Assembly (NCBI GenBank): GCA_001986395.2
Contig: MQVO02000005.1
Span: forward strand, 682,001 to 746,000
DNA from: Irpex lacteus
Lineage: Eukaryota; Basidiomycota; Agaricomycetes; Polyporales; Irpicaceae
Direction: 5' to 3'
Length of the DNA stretch: 64,000 bases
Position 1 is the stretch's first letter, and the number at the start of each line of letters is the position of its first letter. A model generated the notes under the pieces. It did no database searches. It was given only the letters and a program-made list of their open reading frames with translations, and had not been told where the DNA came from. Made by a program: the position numbers and the translations under genes. This document shows, piece after piece, positions 11,801-22,821 of the stretch.

Positions 11801-12382
11801 AAGCAATGCGTCGTGGGAATGGCTTGAGAAAATATCTCCATGTATAGACGTTCTACGGCGTCTCGCGGACCACATGAACAGTACGCTAGGCTCGAAGCTT
11901 GGCCAGAAGCATCATGCCCCCGACCTCAGCAAAGACATTCGCAAGTTGCTCGACTCCCTGCGCGAGAAGGCAGTCTATGAAGTCAAGATAGGGCGTACCG
12001 TTGATCAAGCAAACGCCGAAGTCACCAACGTGGTTACAGCTGGCCTCCAAGCACTACCGGGCCCGCTGCGGGAGTACAACGAGCGATTTGAACAGCTCCG
12101 TAAGAAGTACAGGCAAAAACCGTTGATAGGCGAAGGTAAGCAGATCTATGTCCTTGCTCGCAGTAATGCTACTAACCGTCATGTTCGGAATCAGCACTTC
12201 TTGGCCCAGCAAACAGCCAGCCGGGAAGCTCGAGTCTCGAGCGCGTTCCAGCTGTGCAACCGAATAACGAACATGACGACGACGATGACCTATGGGCGGC
12301 GATTGACGACATAGGGACTACTACAACAGATGTCCCATTCACTCTCGAGAGCGGAGACAACTACCCGCTCGGCCTGGACTAG
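8893..12382 (+). pseudogene. DUF6589-type basidiomycete protein with one in-frame TGA
   Basis: Six exons were traced: 8893-9480, 9538-10080, 10149-11527, 11610-11709, 11781-12135 and 12195-12382. The N-terminal part has LTWGDLVEWISDP and YNGFF; exon two has LLGERSQQNSYFKHV followed by LYLYATGASRQ. A Ser/Asp/Glu-rich spacer comes next. The large C-terminal part has IVCGDQLSVANLR, PGLFHAQIH, YAHEMLHIRHNLAHIWP and NPTGFKDSYVPLDLLQEH. From memory this matches the DUF6589 family of Agaricomycetes; its biochemical role is unknown. The frame is broken only by TGA at 9355-9357, after which translation resumes in phase as LYEELRELCP. No intron explains the stop, so this copy may be inactive, read through or mis-sequenced. 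The acidic tail ends YPLGLD. Confidence 0.75.
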
Positions 12383-13057
12383 TAAACGAGCTTTTATATC
12401 GCGAGTACACTCATTATGGGCCCAAATTCGTTGAACTTACGCAGCAAAATAGCAATCACCGATGACAGCCTCCGGCTAAGCCTGTTGACCTTGCGAACCG
12501 GATAGGCTAGTGGGCCAGCACGCGTATATCATAACTCATTTAATATATATGTATTGTAGCTGGCTTATGTATCTACCTATCTCTATAAACAACCTTTTCG
12601 TTTTGATGAGCGGATGGTGGAATATTCAATGTCGACGCCTCAGGCCAACTCACGAACGCACGATTTTTCTAAGTACGTTTTCACACGGTCCAGCGCTTCG
12701 AGGGAGGGTCGAGTTTCACGGTTCAGTTTTACCAGTCCGCTCGCAAGCTCGCGCCTCCCTTTGATGTCTTTGATGGAGGCACGTGGGAGCTTGCGATCGG
12801 ATCTGGCTGGCGAGTCTACACACAAATGTAACTTGAAGGCCTGAGGCCTGACTCGGATGACTATGGCCGCATACAACGGCCGATCCGGATCAACGGCATT
12901 CAACGGCGTCATTCAACGGTGACCACAGCGACTGCCCAAAGGGGAAGTTCCCACGGTTCATAGTCAACAAAGGCCATCAAAAGGCCATTGTCCAGCCGCA
13001 TGGTGCACTTCCGTTGGCCGCACCCTCAATGCCATCAACTTGAAGACACGTTGCAAG
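12383..13057. other. Intergenic with right inverted-repeat copy and short direct repeats
   Basis: It contains the repeat copy at 12653-12741, several spaced TCAACGG units at about 12880-12920, and an AAAGGCCATC doublet near 12968-12988. The minus strand through the repeat is open for 90 codons and may be a decayed coding fragment, but no gene is called. Confidence 0.45.
12653..12741 (-). repeat. Right copy of the ~87-bp inverted repeat
   Basis: It is the inverted counterpart of 5470-5556, located about 270 bp beyond the 3' end of the DUF6589-type gene. The shared translated pattern ends in a stop here (VRELA then stop). Confidence 0.8.
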
Positions 13058-13066
13058 TTATATAAG
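13058..13066 (+). promoter_or_regulatory. TATA box of the FunK1 kinase gene
   Basis: TTATATAAG lies about 60 nt before the ATG at 13125 and is followed by a pyrimidine-rich leader. Confidence 0.55.
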
Positions 13067-13124
13067 TACGTGAGCTCTTTTTATCTCTCTCCCTGCTACA
13101 TCCAAGTTTCTCACCTTCGCCAAC

Positions 13125-15698
13125 ATGTCGACGACTGTCAGCAACCAGCCTCCCACCACTCCGGCGCGAGATAAACGTGTTTCCAAGCTCAGGATGACGA
13201 GCTTCTCTACTCCGCTTCGCACCAGCAGCGCTAGTACACGTGTCGCTCCTCACACGAAGGCCACAGTTGATCCCGCAGTGCTGAGGGATATGAACGACTT
13301 CACGAAGAACGTTTCCGTAGATAAATGGGTGGAAACCGTTTGTGGTAGGGGCAAGGAAACAATCGACGCATGGGAAGATTACTTTAAGCAGATATCGCTT
13401 TTCGACGATGAGTCCATCAACGCCGACCTCAAGCAGTTTTGCTCCGCATCCCAGGAGATAGAAAGATATTCACCGCTGTCCCAACTTCTCACGAAGGTGC
13501 TCGAGCTCGCACAGACCTCTCAAGGCAAGATGGAAGGCATAGATGGTCCCCCTCCCATATCCGACATTTCTTTCTTCCCTCACGACAACAAAGTAATGCG
13601 TGGATCCTCTTATCATGCTGATCTGGCCGCCGATCGAAAGCCAGACATCCTTGTCGCAAGAGCATCTGAGAAGGAGCACAATACGAAGAAGGGTAAAGGC
13701 GTGAAGTGGTCCGCGGCCATCATGTGTGTGGAGTTGAAGTTCGTCAACAAGCTGGAGGATAAGCTGAAGGAGCAGCGACAGCATAGAAAGGACCCTAGCG
13801 CACGAGGTCCAACATTGTCTACATACAACAGTTCGATAATTGACCTGCTTATAGGCTAAAGCCGACGCACCTCCCATTAGTGACCCACCGGCCACGCCTA
13901 CTGCGTCCAACAATGAGGTTGCAGGTCTCGTGGAGGACACAGCGGACCTGGAGGTCACTGAGACAGCATCTACTGGCTCGAAACGCTCGCGTCGCTCCCA
14001 AGCGTCGAGTTCTGCCAGGCCGTCAAAGAAGAGTAGGTCGTGTGGTTCAGGCTCAAGTAATGACCTAGCTAGGCCCCGAGGCCCTGTCATGCACTCTACC
14101 GACGCGTCTACTGAGGCGCAAATCGGAGAATACGCGCTCGAGATGCTTAGTTCCTCTTACGGAACCCGGACTCACGCTATTGTTGTCGCCGTTCGAGACG
14201 ACCTTGTATCGTTCTGGTACTTCGACTCGTCTGGCGTCGTTCGTACTTGTGACAATGAAAGCAAGGAGAGGATATCCCTGCTCAGCAATTTCGAGCGGGT
14301 CGCTGCCATCTTTGTTGCCCTCGCATACTGCACCCCCGAGCAGCTGGGTGCGATGCCTGTGATGGCCATCTCTCCCCCTCCCGATGCACCTTTCACTGGC
14401 ACCTTTCCTCTGGGGAGTCTTAAAGGATGCTCTATCAAGGCCCACTGGGAGTCTGATGAAGTTTGGACTGTTACTCTCCGCGACCACATCTATACCCAGT
14501 ATACTCTCGTCGGTCGCCGGACCATTGTATACAGCGGATCCGCCTCCAATAACCCTGGAACAGGCGTCGCTGTGAAGATGTCGCTACAATATAAAGAGAG
14601 GACCTCGGAGGTCAAACTCATCAAGCATGCGCGCAATCGTCATGTCAAGAACCTCCCTGAAATCCTCGGCCATGCGGATCTCTGGATGCTCTCAGATGGT
14701 ATACGCAAGATTTTTGGCGTGGACTACCGAGATCGCATACTCAGAATGATCGTCACGTCATTGTATGTCCCTCTTACTGAACAGCTCGCGAAGGACCCGT
14801 GCTCTCTGAAGGATATGGTTTTACAAATAATTCAATGTACGTATTCCTTTCCTTTACGTGCCACACCCAGTTACGAACAGCAACTGCACCCACAGGTATC
14901 CACGACCTGCGGTACAAAGCACACATTCTGCATCGCGACATCAGTGACGGCAACATTATGTATAATGTGAAAGACGGTTGTTTTATTCTCAACGACTTTG
15001 ATCTCGCCGCTCGCCTGAGGAAAGATGGGTTCCCGATCAATCCTTCCGATTCCACTCATCGCACCGGAACTCTCCCATTCATGGCCCACGATCTCGTCGA
15101 AGCGATGGCTACCGCGGAGCAAATAAAGATAATACACACTGTCAGACACGATCTCGAGTCAGTGTTCTGGGTGGCCCTTTGGTGCTCTGTGTACGTCGTG
15201 GAGCCTAACTTGGCTGAGCAAGGCGCCCTCACATGGAAAGAACGCAACGAATTCTTGTCGAAACTGGAAACCGGTAGCCACGAAACTATATTAAGCAAGA
15301 AGGTTTTTATCATCTTGGACGCTGGCAGCCGGATGCTGAGCAATGTCCCCCTTTCCCCATCGTTTTCGGCTATGCGTGGGTGGTTGGATGTATTCCGAAG
15401 TAGGCTGGAAGAGGGTGTGAAAGCGGGCAAGGCATGGAAAAGACGGCAAGCAAATAAGGCGAGACGGAGGGGAGAAGGATTGAAAGCAGGACAGGAAGGA
15501 ACGACGGACACTTGGGATGCCAAAACATTGAAGCGATATGAAGAGGGGCACGGCGAAATGACATGCTCAAAGCTGAAAGAGGCCTTTGACGCTTACGAGA
15601 ACCCGCCACCTACACCTGAATCCGAGGACTCTGAGGTGGATATCGAGGAGGTGCCAGAGGATAGTGAAGATGACTGGTCGCAAGATGACTCGGAGTAG
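13125..15698 (+). CDS. FunK1-type fungal protein kinase
   Basis: Fungal-specific FunK1 serine/threonine kinase-like protein of about 816 residues in this model. Exons are 13125-13816, 13881-14836 and 14896-15698. The catalytic loop is HRDISDGNIM and the metal-binding motif is NDFDLA (DFD instead of DFG), followed by RTGTLPFMA, all typical of FunK1. An N-terminal region of about 230 residues precedes a Ser/Arg-rich linker (SKKSRSCGSGSS) and the kinase fold. The tail is very acidic (SEVDIEEVPEDSEDDW). The first junction is uncertain: the model uses a GTCTAC donor and CCCATTAG acceptor because the more obvious TTATAG acceptor has no matching donor in frame. FunK1 genes are strongly expanded in Agaricomycetes, and substrates are unknown. 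Confidence 0.85.
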
Positions 15699-16072
15699 CA
15701 TAGGATTATCCACGGCCAGTCGTCGGCGTGGCACAGCTCTCTTATCCTCAGTGTGCTGTCCATATGTATATACAATTGTAATCTGCCACGGTCATGGCTA
15801 TAATGAGAACCGTATTTATTGCGCATGCCTCTCGACACTGAAATGTTGCTAATATTGATGGTACCGGTATTCGACGATGACGATGAGCCCGAAAACGGCA
15901 TACATACAAGCAGTGATTTAGGGAAGAGTCGTTCGCAGGGGTACACATGCATCTGTGATAAGTATATTCGAGCGGGACTTGCGAGAGCTACGTAGTGGGA
16001 GGCATCATACACGAGACTCGGGATAAGTAAGAGTAGCTCAACAAGCTGTCGCCGGTTAGCACGGGATGCAGC
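15699..16072. other. Intergenic between convergent FunK1 and P450 genes
   Basis: It presumably holds the 3' UTRs and polyadenylation signals of both genes. No other structure was seen. Confidence 0.5.
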
Positions 16073-18129
16073 CTAGATGGTTTTATCAACGTGGGCCGCA
16101 GAGGATGCGATCTCCCTTTGCTTCACACCAATGTACACACTTTCTGGCTTCCGCACGAACGCTTCGTGGACGGGCATCTACAAAGGAGAGAAATGCGGAC
16201 ATAAGCTAACGTCCATCATCTTAACAGCACTTCTCACCTCCTGATCGCGCGAACCCAATGCAACGTCGTACCTATGGAAGATTGTCCCGATGAAAGTCTG
16301 TAACTCAATCTGCGCGAGGTGACGTCCCAGGCATGCTCTAGTCAAGGGACTTATGAGTACAACGAACTGATAGAGCCAAATGATACAAAACGCACCTGGG
16401 GCCAATCGAGAACGGGGAGAAGGCTCTGTACATCTCCTCCCTGTTCTCCTTCTCCCACCGTTCTGGGTTGAACACGTCCGCATCCTCACCCCAAACCTCC
16501 TTCATCCGATGCAACGCGAACCCAGGCGTACTCACGACCGTGCCTTCCTTCAGCACCTCCCCACAAACGACCATACCTCCCTCCGGCACAACACGCGGTA
16601 GCCCAAATCCAATGGTAGAGTGCAGTCGGAGCCCTTCATTGATGACGTTGGTCAGGTACTCGCACTCCTTGAGTTTGGCGAGGCTGTCCTCGGTTATGGC
16701 GTCTTCAGAGGACAGAGAGAAATCTGGCGGACCGAGCGCCGCGTCAAGTGCCGCCTGAAGCTTACTTTGGTAGAAAGGGTTCTGAGCCAGGTAGTATACC
16801 AGAGCAGCAGAAGTACTATGGACGCGGAAATGTCATCATACTGCGATTGAGAGAAGACGGCAGATAATCCACTTACTTGGCCGTAGTATCGGACCCGCCA
16901 ACGAGCAAACTCAACGCCTCAGAAGCCAACTCCTGCTTTCCCAACGGTTGCCCATGCCCGTCCCGCCCTTCGAGCAACTTCGCCAAAAAGTCCCTTCTTA
17001 AGATCGGCTTCGTGCTATTGAGCCGCCTGGACACCGCAGTCACCGCCATGGCACCGAGCGCCTTCACCGAACCCAGTTCGCGCTTGAATGTTGGGAAGTT
17101 CTTAATGTACGGTCTCGCCCACTTTGGGAGACTCCCGATGAAAGAGTTGAATGCACTGGAGGCATTAATCGTCTGGACTGCGTTGATGGTGTGGTACTTG
17201 ATGGAGTCGCTGCCCTTCGAGGTGAATGTGTCCATGGCCTGCTCAGCCGATTGAGCTACCGGTGTCTCTGCTTTCACTGCGGGTAGCATGCCAAATGGTG
17301 CGCCAAATGCCAGATCACCTGAAGGACTATGAGTCGACCATGCCGCAAATCAACAGCCAGTAACCTCACCTATCACATCGAACGCGATGTAGTTGAACCC
17401 TACGTGTACGGTATTCAGCAACTTGTCATGTACACCGAAAAGATAAGCTCACAGGGCATAGCATTAAACCACGCTCTCCCGTCTCTTGCCTCCCACGTAC
17501 AATCCCCCTTCTCACCTCCGCTGCCCTTAGCCGCACTGACACACATATCATCCCAATGGTTCACAAAGAGCTTTTCGTGTGTGTAAATGATCGGAGTGAC
17601 CTCTTGAAGGCTCTTCGCGGCTAACATGTGCGACATCACCTTCCGTTTCCTAGCATGGTCTTCCCGAGACGTGGTGTTGAAGACGCTCCGAGCAGCGCCG
17701 AAAGGCGCGAATGCGTCGTACAGAGAAGATTTGAGAGCATTGGAGGAGTGGACGTAGATCGTCTGCAGGGCATCTGGGGAACAGACGGATACGCTGTTGG
17801 GTCCAATTCGAACGAAAGTACCTGTGGCGTAGGGGAGTTAGTCTTTATGTCGACTGTCAAGAAAGAGCGTGCAGACCGTATTGCTCGTGCAACTTCTTCA
17901 AGCTCGTTTGCACGCGTCCTTCAAATATCTCGCGCGAATACCAAAGGCAGGAGAACTTCGCGAGCCACGGGCCAGGGTAACGGCGTATACCTTGCGAGTC
18001 TCGGAGGTACAGTACCAGATAGTACATGAGACCTGATACTAAGACGAAAGTGATAGTCTCGGTGGCGTATGACATAGCAAGTCGCAGAGAGAGTGGTGAG
18101 AACTGTGGAAGTGAGTCTGTGAGAATCAT
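16073..18129 (-). CDS. Cytochrome P450 monooxygenase (intact paralogue), CYP53-like
   Basis: Seven exons (18129-17877, 17821-17453, 17399-17370, 17318-16877, 16815-16396, 16337-16238, 16177-16073) join to 572 residues. It is a microsomal heme monooxygenase with an N-terminal membrane anchor, the YPGPW hinge, VRIGPNSVSV, the C-helix WEARDGRAWFN region, I-helix GGSDTTA, ExxR in NEGLRL and heme loop FSIGPRACLG. The segments DVIGDLAFGAPFGM and DFLAKLLEGRD recall CYP53 benzoate para-hydroxylases and relatives, so an aromatic substrate is plausible but not shown. Exon number and phases equal those of the disrupted copy at 2522-4849. The start aligns with that copy (MILTD against MALTD). Confidence 0.9.
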
Positions 18130-18176
18130 TGCTGTGGCGAGGAGAACTGACTTGCAACAAGACAACATACGGAGCC

Positions 18177-18182
18177 TTTATA
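18177..18182 (-). promoter_or_regulatory. TATA box of the intact P450
   Basis: TATAAA on the minus strand lies about 48 nt upstream of the ATG at 18129. Confidence 0.5.
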
Positions 18183-19626
18183 TGCCTCTGGCGTATATAC
18201 GGTTAATCTCGGCGGCGTTCTCGAATTCGAGCGGGAAGTCGCCTTTGGAGTAGACTTGAAGCAGCAGGTACCGTCATGTCCACTTCACGCGGACTTCTTG
18301 TCTACCTGGTGCCGTAGAGAAGCGTGTTGCAGGAGATTGAAGGATGCCGCAAAGTGTTCCATGGTGAAGTAGCGACGGCTTTGGAGGGATTGACGAGCGT
18401 TCGGTGATCTGCAGTCCAGTGATCCGTTCCCATTGGATGGCTTCTTCCAGCTTCTTCCTATTCACACACCATAATCTGCTGATCACAACGTGTGAGAAAA
18501 TGTCAGCGCCCTTATGCGCGGAGGGAAGTCGATGGCTATCGTTCTGACGTATATGGTCATTGCCGTATGTGACACAGCCCTCTGAGAACGAGAGTCGTGC
18601 GACGGCATCGTACCTACGGCCCCAGTGGCAAGTTGCAGAGTCGCATACACAATATCATGCACAGAATAGGACGACTCACCTTCACACCATATGGTATATC
18701 GAGGTCCGGATATGACACATATACCTGCTGTATCAGCTTTCAGCTTAATCTAGCACGCGGGTCTCCAGCACATACATATAAGAGTAGCAGCCTTTGCCAT
18801 GATCTTCGAGCTCTTGCACAGAGCCGTAAGCTGTTCCCAGGATGAGCCGTATATCCTGTAGGCATCGACTTGGGACGCTTGATCACCAATGTCATTCCAA
18901 TTATATGTGTCACTATTCAGATTGTTGTTATCGTCTGCTCAACGAAAGCATTTCGATTGCATGTCTATACGCTGCTAGTTACACTGGGTATACCGATTAC
19001 TGGGATAGAAACAAATGAGCAGATGATAGACGTGCTTCAAGTTATAGTGTTGTGCTTACTTCACATGAGAACTCACGCTGACGTGAGTCTCGACCACGTC
19101 TCTGTCCGCGTTTACTTTCGGGTTATACAAGAAACGACACCCAACTATTGGATGACCTCGTGGTTTTGATACGCTGGTATGAGTTTTCGGGTATTTTGGG
19201 GCCTATGGCTGCGGGATCCCACGCCTTGATGTGCATGTTCTCTCCCAACAAACGCGTACTACGATACGTAGCCCAGCAATAAGGCAGCCCTGATTCGGAA
19301 CTCACTACGAGTCAACATTCGTTCATAGCTGAAACGATATTACGTAGCTAATTGTGCACGTTCATAGCTGCCCCAGCGTCGTGTTGCCTCTATGTTCCTG
19401 GAAAACATCGAAACCAATCGAAAGATACCGTACGCCCATTGCGCTGGTGACACGTGTCTTCTGCCGCTCAGTTCAGCCTTCTGGCACGGAATTGTTGTAG
19501 CCAATATTATCAAAGTCGCTGGTCGTGGTCGAGATGAATGTCGAGGAGATGACTGTCAGGGTCCAAGCAGGTCGCTCTGAATTGATGGGGTTCTTTATGG
19601 GCGCCTAGATGCATGACAGGCTGTCA
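18183..19626. other. Gene-poor intergenic stretch
   Basis: About 1.4 kb without a recognisable coding region, tRNA or repeat. Scattered frames under 100 codons lack family resemblance and splice support. Confidence 0.5.
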
Positions 19627-19632
19627 TATAAA
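19627..19632 (+). promoter_or_regulatory. Putative TATA box of the MTHFR gene
   Basis: TATAAA lies about 165 nt before the ATG at 19792, followed by a C/T-rich leader (CCTCCGACCTCTTTCTCCC). Confidence 0.4.
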
Positions 19633-19791
19633 GTGAGCTTACCCATGTTTGACGCGCGGATAGTTTCTCCTTCCACCCCCTCCGACCTCTTTCTCCCATC
19701 GCCCTCTTCTCCTCTTCATCTTAGAGACTTGGTTTAATATCTTCAGTTACACATTTACTAGTACGACGGCGCCGAAAAGAGTCTCGTCATC

Positions 19792-22081
19792 ATGAAGATC
19801 ACCCAGAAGATTCAGCAGGCGGAGAAGGAAAACAGAGTATGGTGGTCATTTGAGTACTTTCCGCCTCGCACGGCACAGGTGTGTATCATTCGCTCTTAAT
19901 GAAGACCTCGTCTCATTACTTGGTGCAGGGTCTCCAAAATCTCCTGGATCGTATAGAGCGTATGCGTGCGCTGGGCCCCGAATTCATCGACATTACGTGG
20001 TACGAGTTACGACATAATATTGCATTGTCCGACGTATTCACAGATTAACAGGAACGCAGGTGGACGGACTTCTGACCTTACCTCGGAGTTAGTCAAGACA
20101 TGTCAAGGCCTCATTGGGATTGAGACCTGCATGCATTTGACGTGTACCAATATGCCGGCGGAGAAAGTAGATATTGCTCTCAAGGTAAGCATGGTCCAGA
20201 TGTGTAACTCGTTTCCATGCATATCACAGTTTGTAGGACGCGAAAGCCAACGGATGCAGAAACATTCTCGCGCTACGTGGCGACCCTCCAATCGGTAAAG
20301 ACGAGTGGGAAGCAGTAGAGGGCGGTTTCGTACACGGCGTGGACCTCGTTCGACACATACGCAAGGAGTTCGGCGACTACTTTGACATCGCAATTGCTGG
20401 TTTCCCTCAGCATCAAGAACTTCCTCCGGACGAGCTTGCTAAGGAACTCAAGTGGCTCAAAGAGAAGGTCGACGCTGGCGCCAACTTCATTTTCACGCAG
20501 ATGTTCTACGACGTGGATATATTCATCGCTTGGGTGAGAAGCGTTCGCGCAGCTGGTATCACTGTCCCCATCGTCCCCGGTATCGCACCCATTCAGACGT
20601 GGAACGGTTTCATCAAGTCAACAAGTCTCTCGCGGACTTCCATCCCTCAAGCTCTGCTGGATCAGCTAGAACCACACAAGAACAACGATGAGAAGGTGCG
20701 AGAGATTGGTATCAAGCTCGTAGCTGAGATGTGCCGTCGCATCCTACGGGAAGACATTGGGATCCGTGGCCTGCATTTCTACACCATGAACCTTGAGAAG
20801 GGCACACGGATGCTTTTGGAGGAGCTGCAGCTCGTGCCTCGCGTCGAGATTGTCAAGCCTCTACCGTGGAGACAGGTAAGTCCTTTCATCTCGACAATTT
20901 AGAGTCTATCTCACACTTCACGCAGTCTCTCACGCCAAATCGTCGCACCGAGACCATCCGCCCGATCTTTTGGGCAAACCGTACCAAATCCTACTTGTCG
21001 CGTACCGAGAACTGGGATGAATACCCCAACGGCCGTTTTGGTGACTCTCGCTCACCAGCGTATGGTGAATTGGACGGCTATGGTATCTGGCTCAAGCAGT
21101 CCGTACGTATTATCTCCTAACCTGACTCTGACATGCTGTGTGCTGATATCTTCATATAGAAAGAGGAAGCTCACAAGATCTGGGGCCAGCCGGCGTCGTT
21201 CTCAGAGATATCATCTCTATTCTCACGGTTCTGTGTGGGAGAGCTGCCAGCGTTGCCGTGGTCAGACACAAAGCCCTCGTCAGAGACGACGGTTATCGCT
21301 ACGAACCTCGCCAAGTTGAACGAGCTTGGTTTCTTGACTATCAACTCTCAGCCTGCGGTCGACGGTGTACGGAGTGATGACAAGGTGCACGGATGGGGTC
21401 CATCAAACGGCTACGTCTACCAGAAGGTTTGTGTTGCCTCTATTTACGAGCTATTATTGTTTACTGAACGATAACTTCGTTTCATCAGGCATACCTAGAA
21501 TTCTTCCTCTCCCCCGAGCTCCTTGCCGCCTTGATACCCCAGATTGAACAAGACCCCAACATCACCTACTACGTAATCAACAAACGTGGCGATCTCAGGA
21601 CAAACAATCACTCCGACGGGCCCAACGCCGTGACCTGGGGTGTCTTCCCCGGAAAAGAGATCGTACAGCCCACCATCGTCGAGGCTATCAGCTTCATGGC
21701 CTGGAAGGTGCGTATTCGTCCTCCCTCGTATCGATTGCTCGATATCGGCCGAAAGCTAATCCACTGACCTATTTCCATCTCCTTATTCATGTGCATATCA
21801 CTCGGGCTCTTGGTGAATCTCGTGCTTCCGTCGTACAGGACGAAGCGTACGAACTCGGCCGACAGTGGGCGAAGCTATACGAACCAGACTCGGAAGCGCG
21901 CAAGACGATCACGGAAGTCATGGACACGCATTACTTGATGAACGTCGTGCACAACGACTACAAGAAACCTGAGGCCATCTTTGCGCCTTTCCTCAAGGCC
22001 GGCGAAGCCGCCGCCAAGACCCGGGAGTCCAAGCTCGCCAATGGTAACGGTCACGTCAACGGCAATGGCTCCGCTCATTGA
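19792..22081 (+). CDS. MET13: Methylenetetrahydrofolate reductase
   Basis: Reduces 5,10-methylene-THF to 5-methyl-THF, the methyl donor for methionine synthesis, in the cytosol. Eight exons (19792-19878, 19929-19999, 20052-20184, 20237-20875, 20926-21102, 21160-21426, 21489-21707, 21839-22081) join to 611 residues, the usual eukaryotic length. The N-terminal catalytic barrel carries [34 protein letters not shown] and FTQMFYDV. The C-terminal regulatory domain, which binds S-adenosylmethionine in the family, has [43 protein letters not shown] and WGVFPGKEI. The start MKITQK and overall layout are closer to yeast Met13 than Met12. A short Gly/Asn/His-rich tail is lineage-specific. It is convergent with the ELMO gene. 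Confidence 0.97.
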
Positions 22082-22821
22082 TTCAACATCATCACCGAAA
22101 AAGTCGTCGAAAACGACGCATGACCGACCCTCTCTAGAGGGCGGATGAACGACTCCAGGTAGTCTCAACACACTCTTTCCCCGCGTTCGGGTTGCTCTAT
22201 TTGTTTCAAAGCATTACCCACCGGGTTCAACCCCCGATCTGACCGTTTCATTTATTGGCTCGCTGGGGCCCACACGAACTATCGTATATTTTTCGTATCT
22301 ACATTGGATTTCTCTCTCGATCTGCATCATCTTACGTTGACCGTTCTTATCCATGATCAGTGCTTTGCTTTCTACTTTCAAACCTTTCTTTTTTGTTTTT
22401 GTTTTCGCTTTTTCTTTCTCACTTCTTGTCATCCGCTGAACTCAGCCTCATCATCATCACGAACCTGCATCAACTGCATTCTTTCTTCTTGCTTTACGAC
22501 ACGCATACAACTCATAGTACCCTTGCATCCAACTGCATGTATCATAACACTTCCTGTCGTCACCCTGTAGCCCACACACTCATCAATCATACCTGCCTCT
22601 CTGCCCGTCACCTCTCACACAAATTTGTGATCATAGGGCGTAGTGGCGTTCCGAGCCTGTGTAAGTCGCTAATACATTTTCCACCAAGTATATTTCGCAA
22701 ACTGGGTGGAGCACCAAGTATTCCTCCTGTTGAACACAGCCGAGTCTGTAACGCACATAGATACAAGATAAATTTGAGCACAAGTAACACCATTCTTCCA
22801 TCGCACTTTAAGCTTTGTACA
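22082..22821. other. Intergenic between convergent MTHFR and ELMO genes
   Basis: A very T-rich tract at 22370-22430 probably belongs to the MTHFR 3' end. Open frames here are low-complexity and are not called. Confidence 0.5.

Noticed and set aside
18870..19169. 99-codon hydrophobic frame resembling a membrane protein
   Set aside because: Non-ATG start, no codon bias and no promoter signs; likely chance in a gene-poor stretch.
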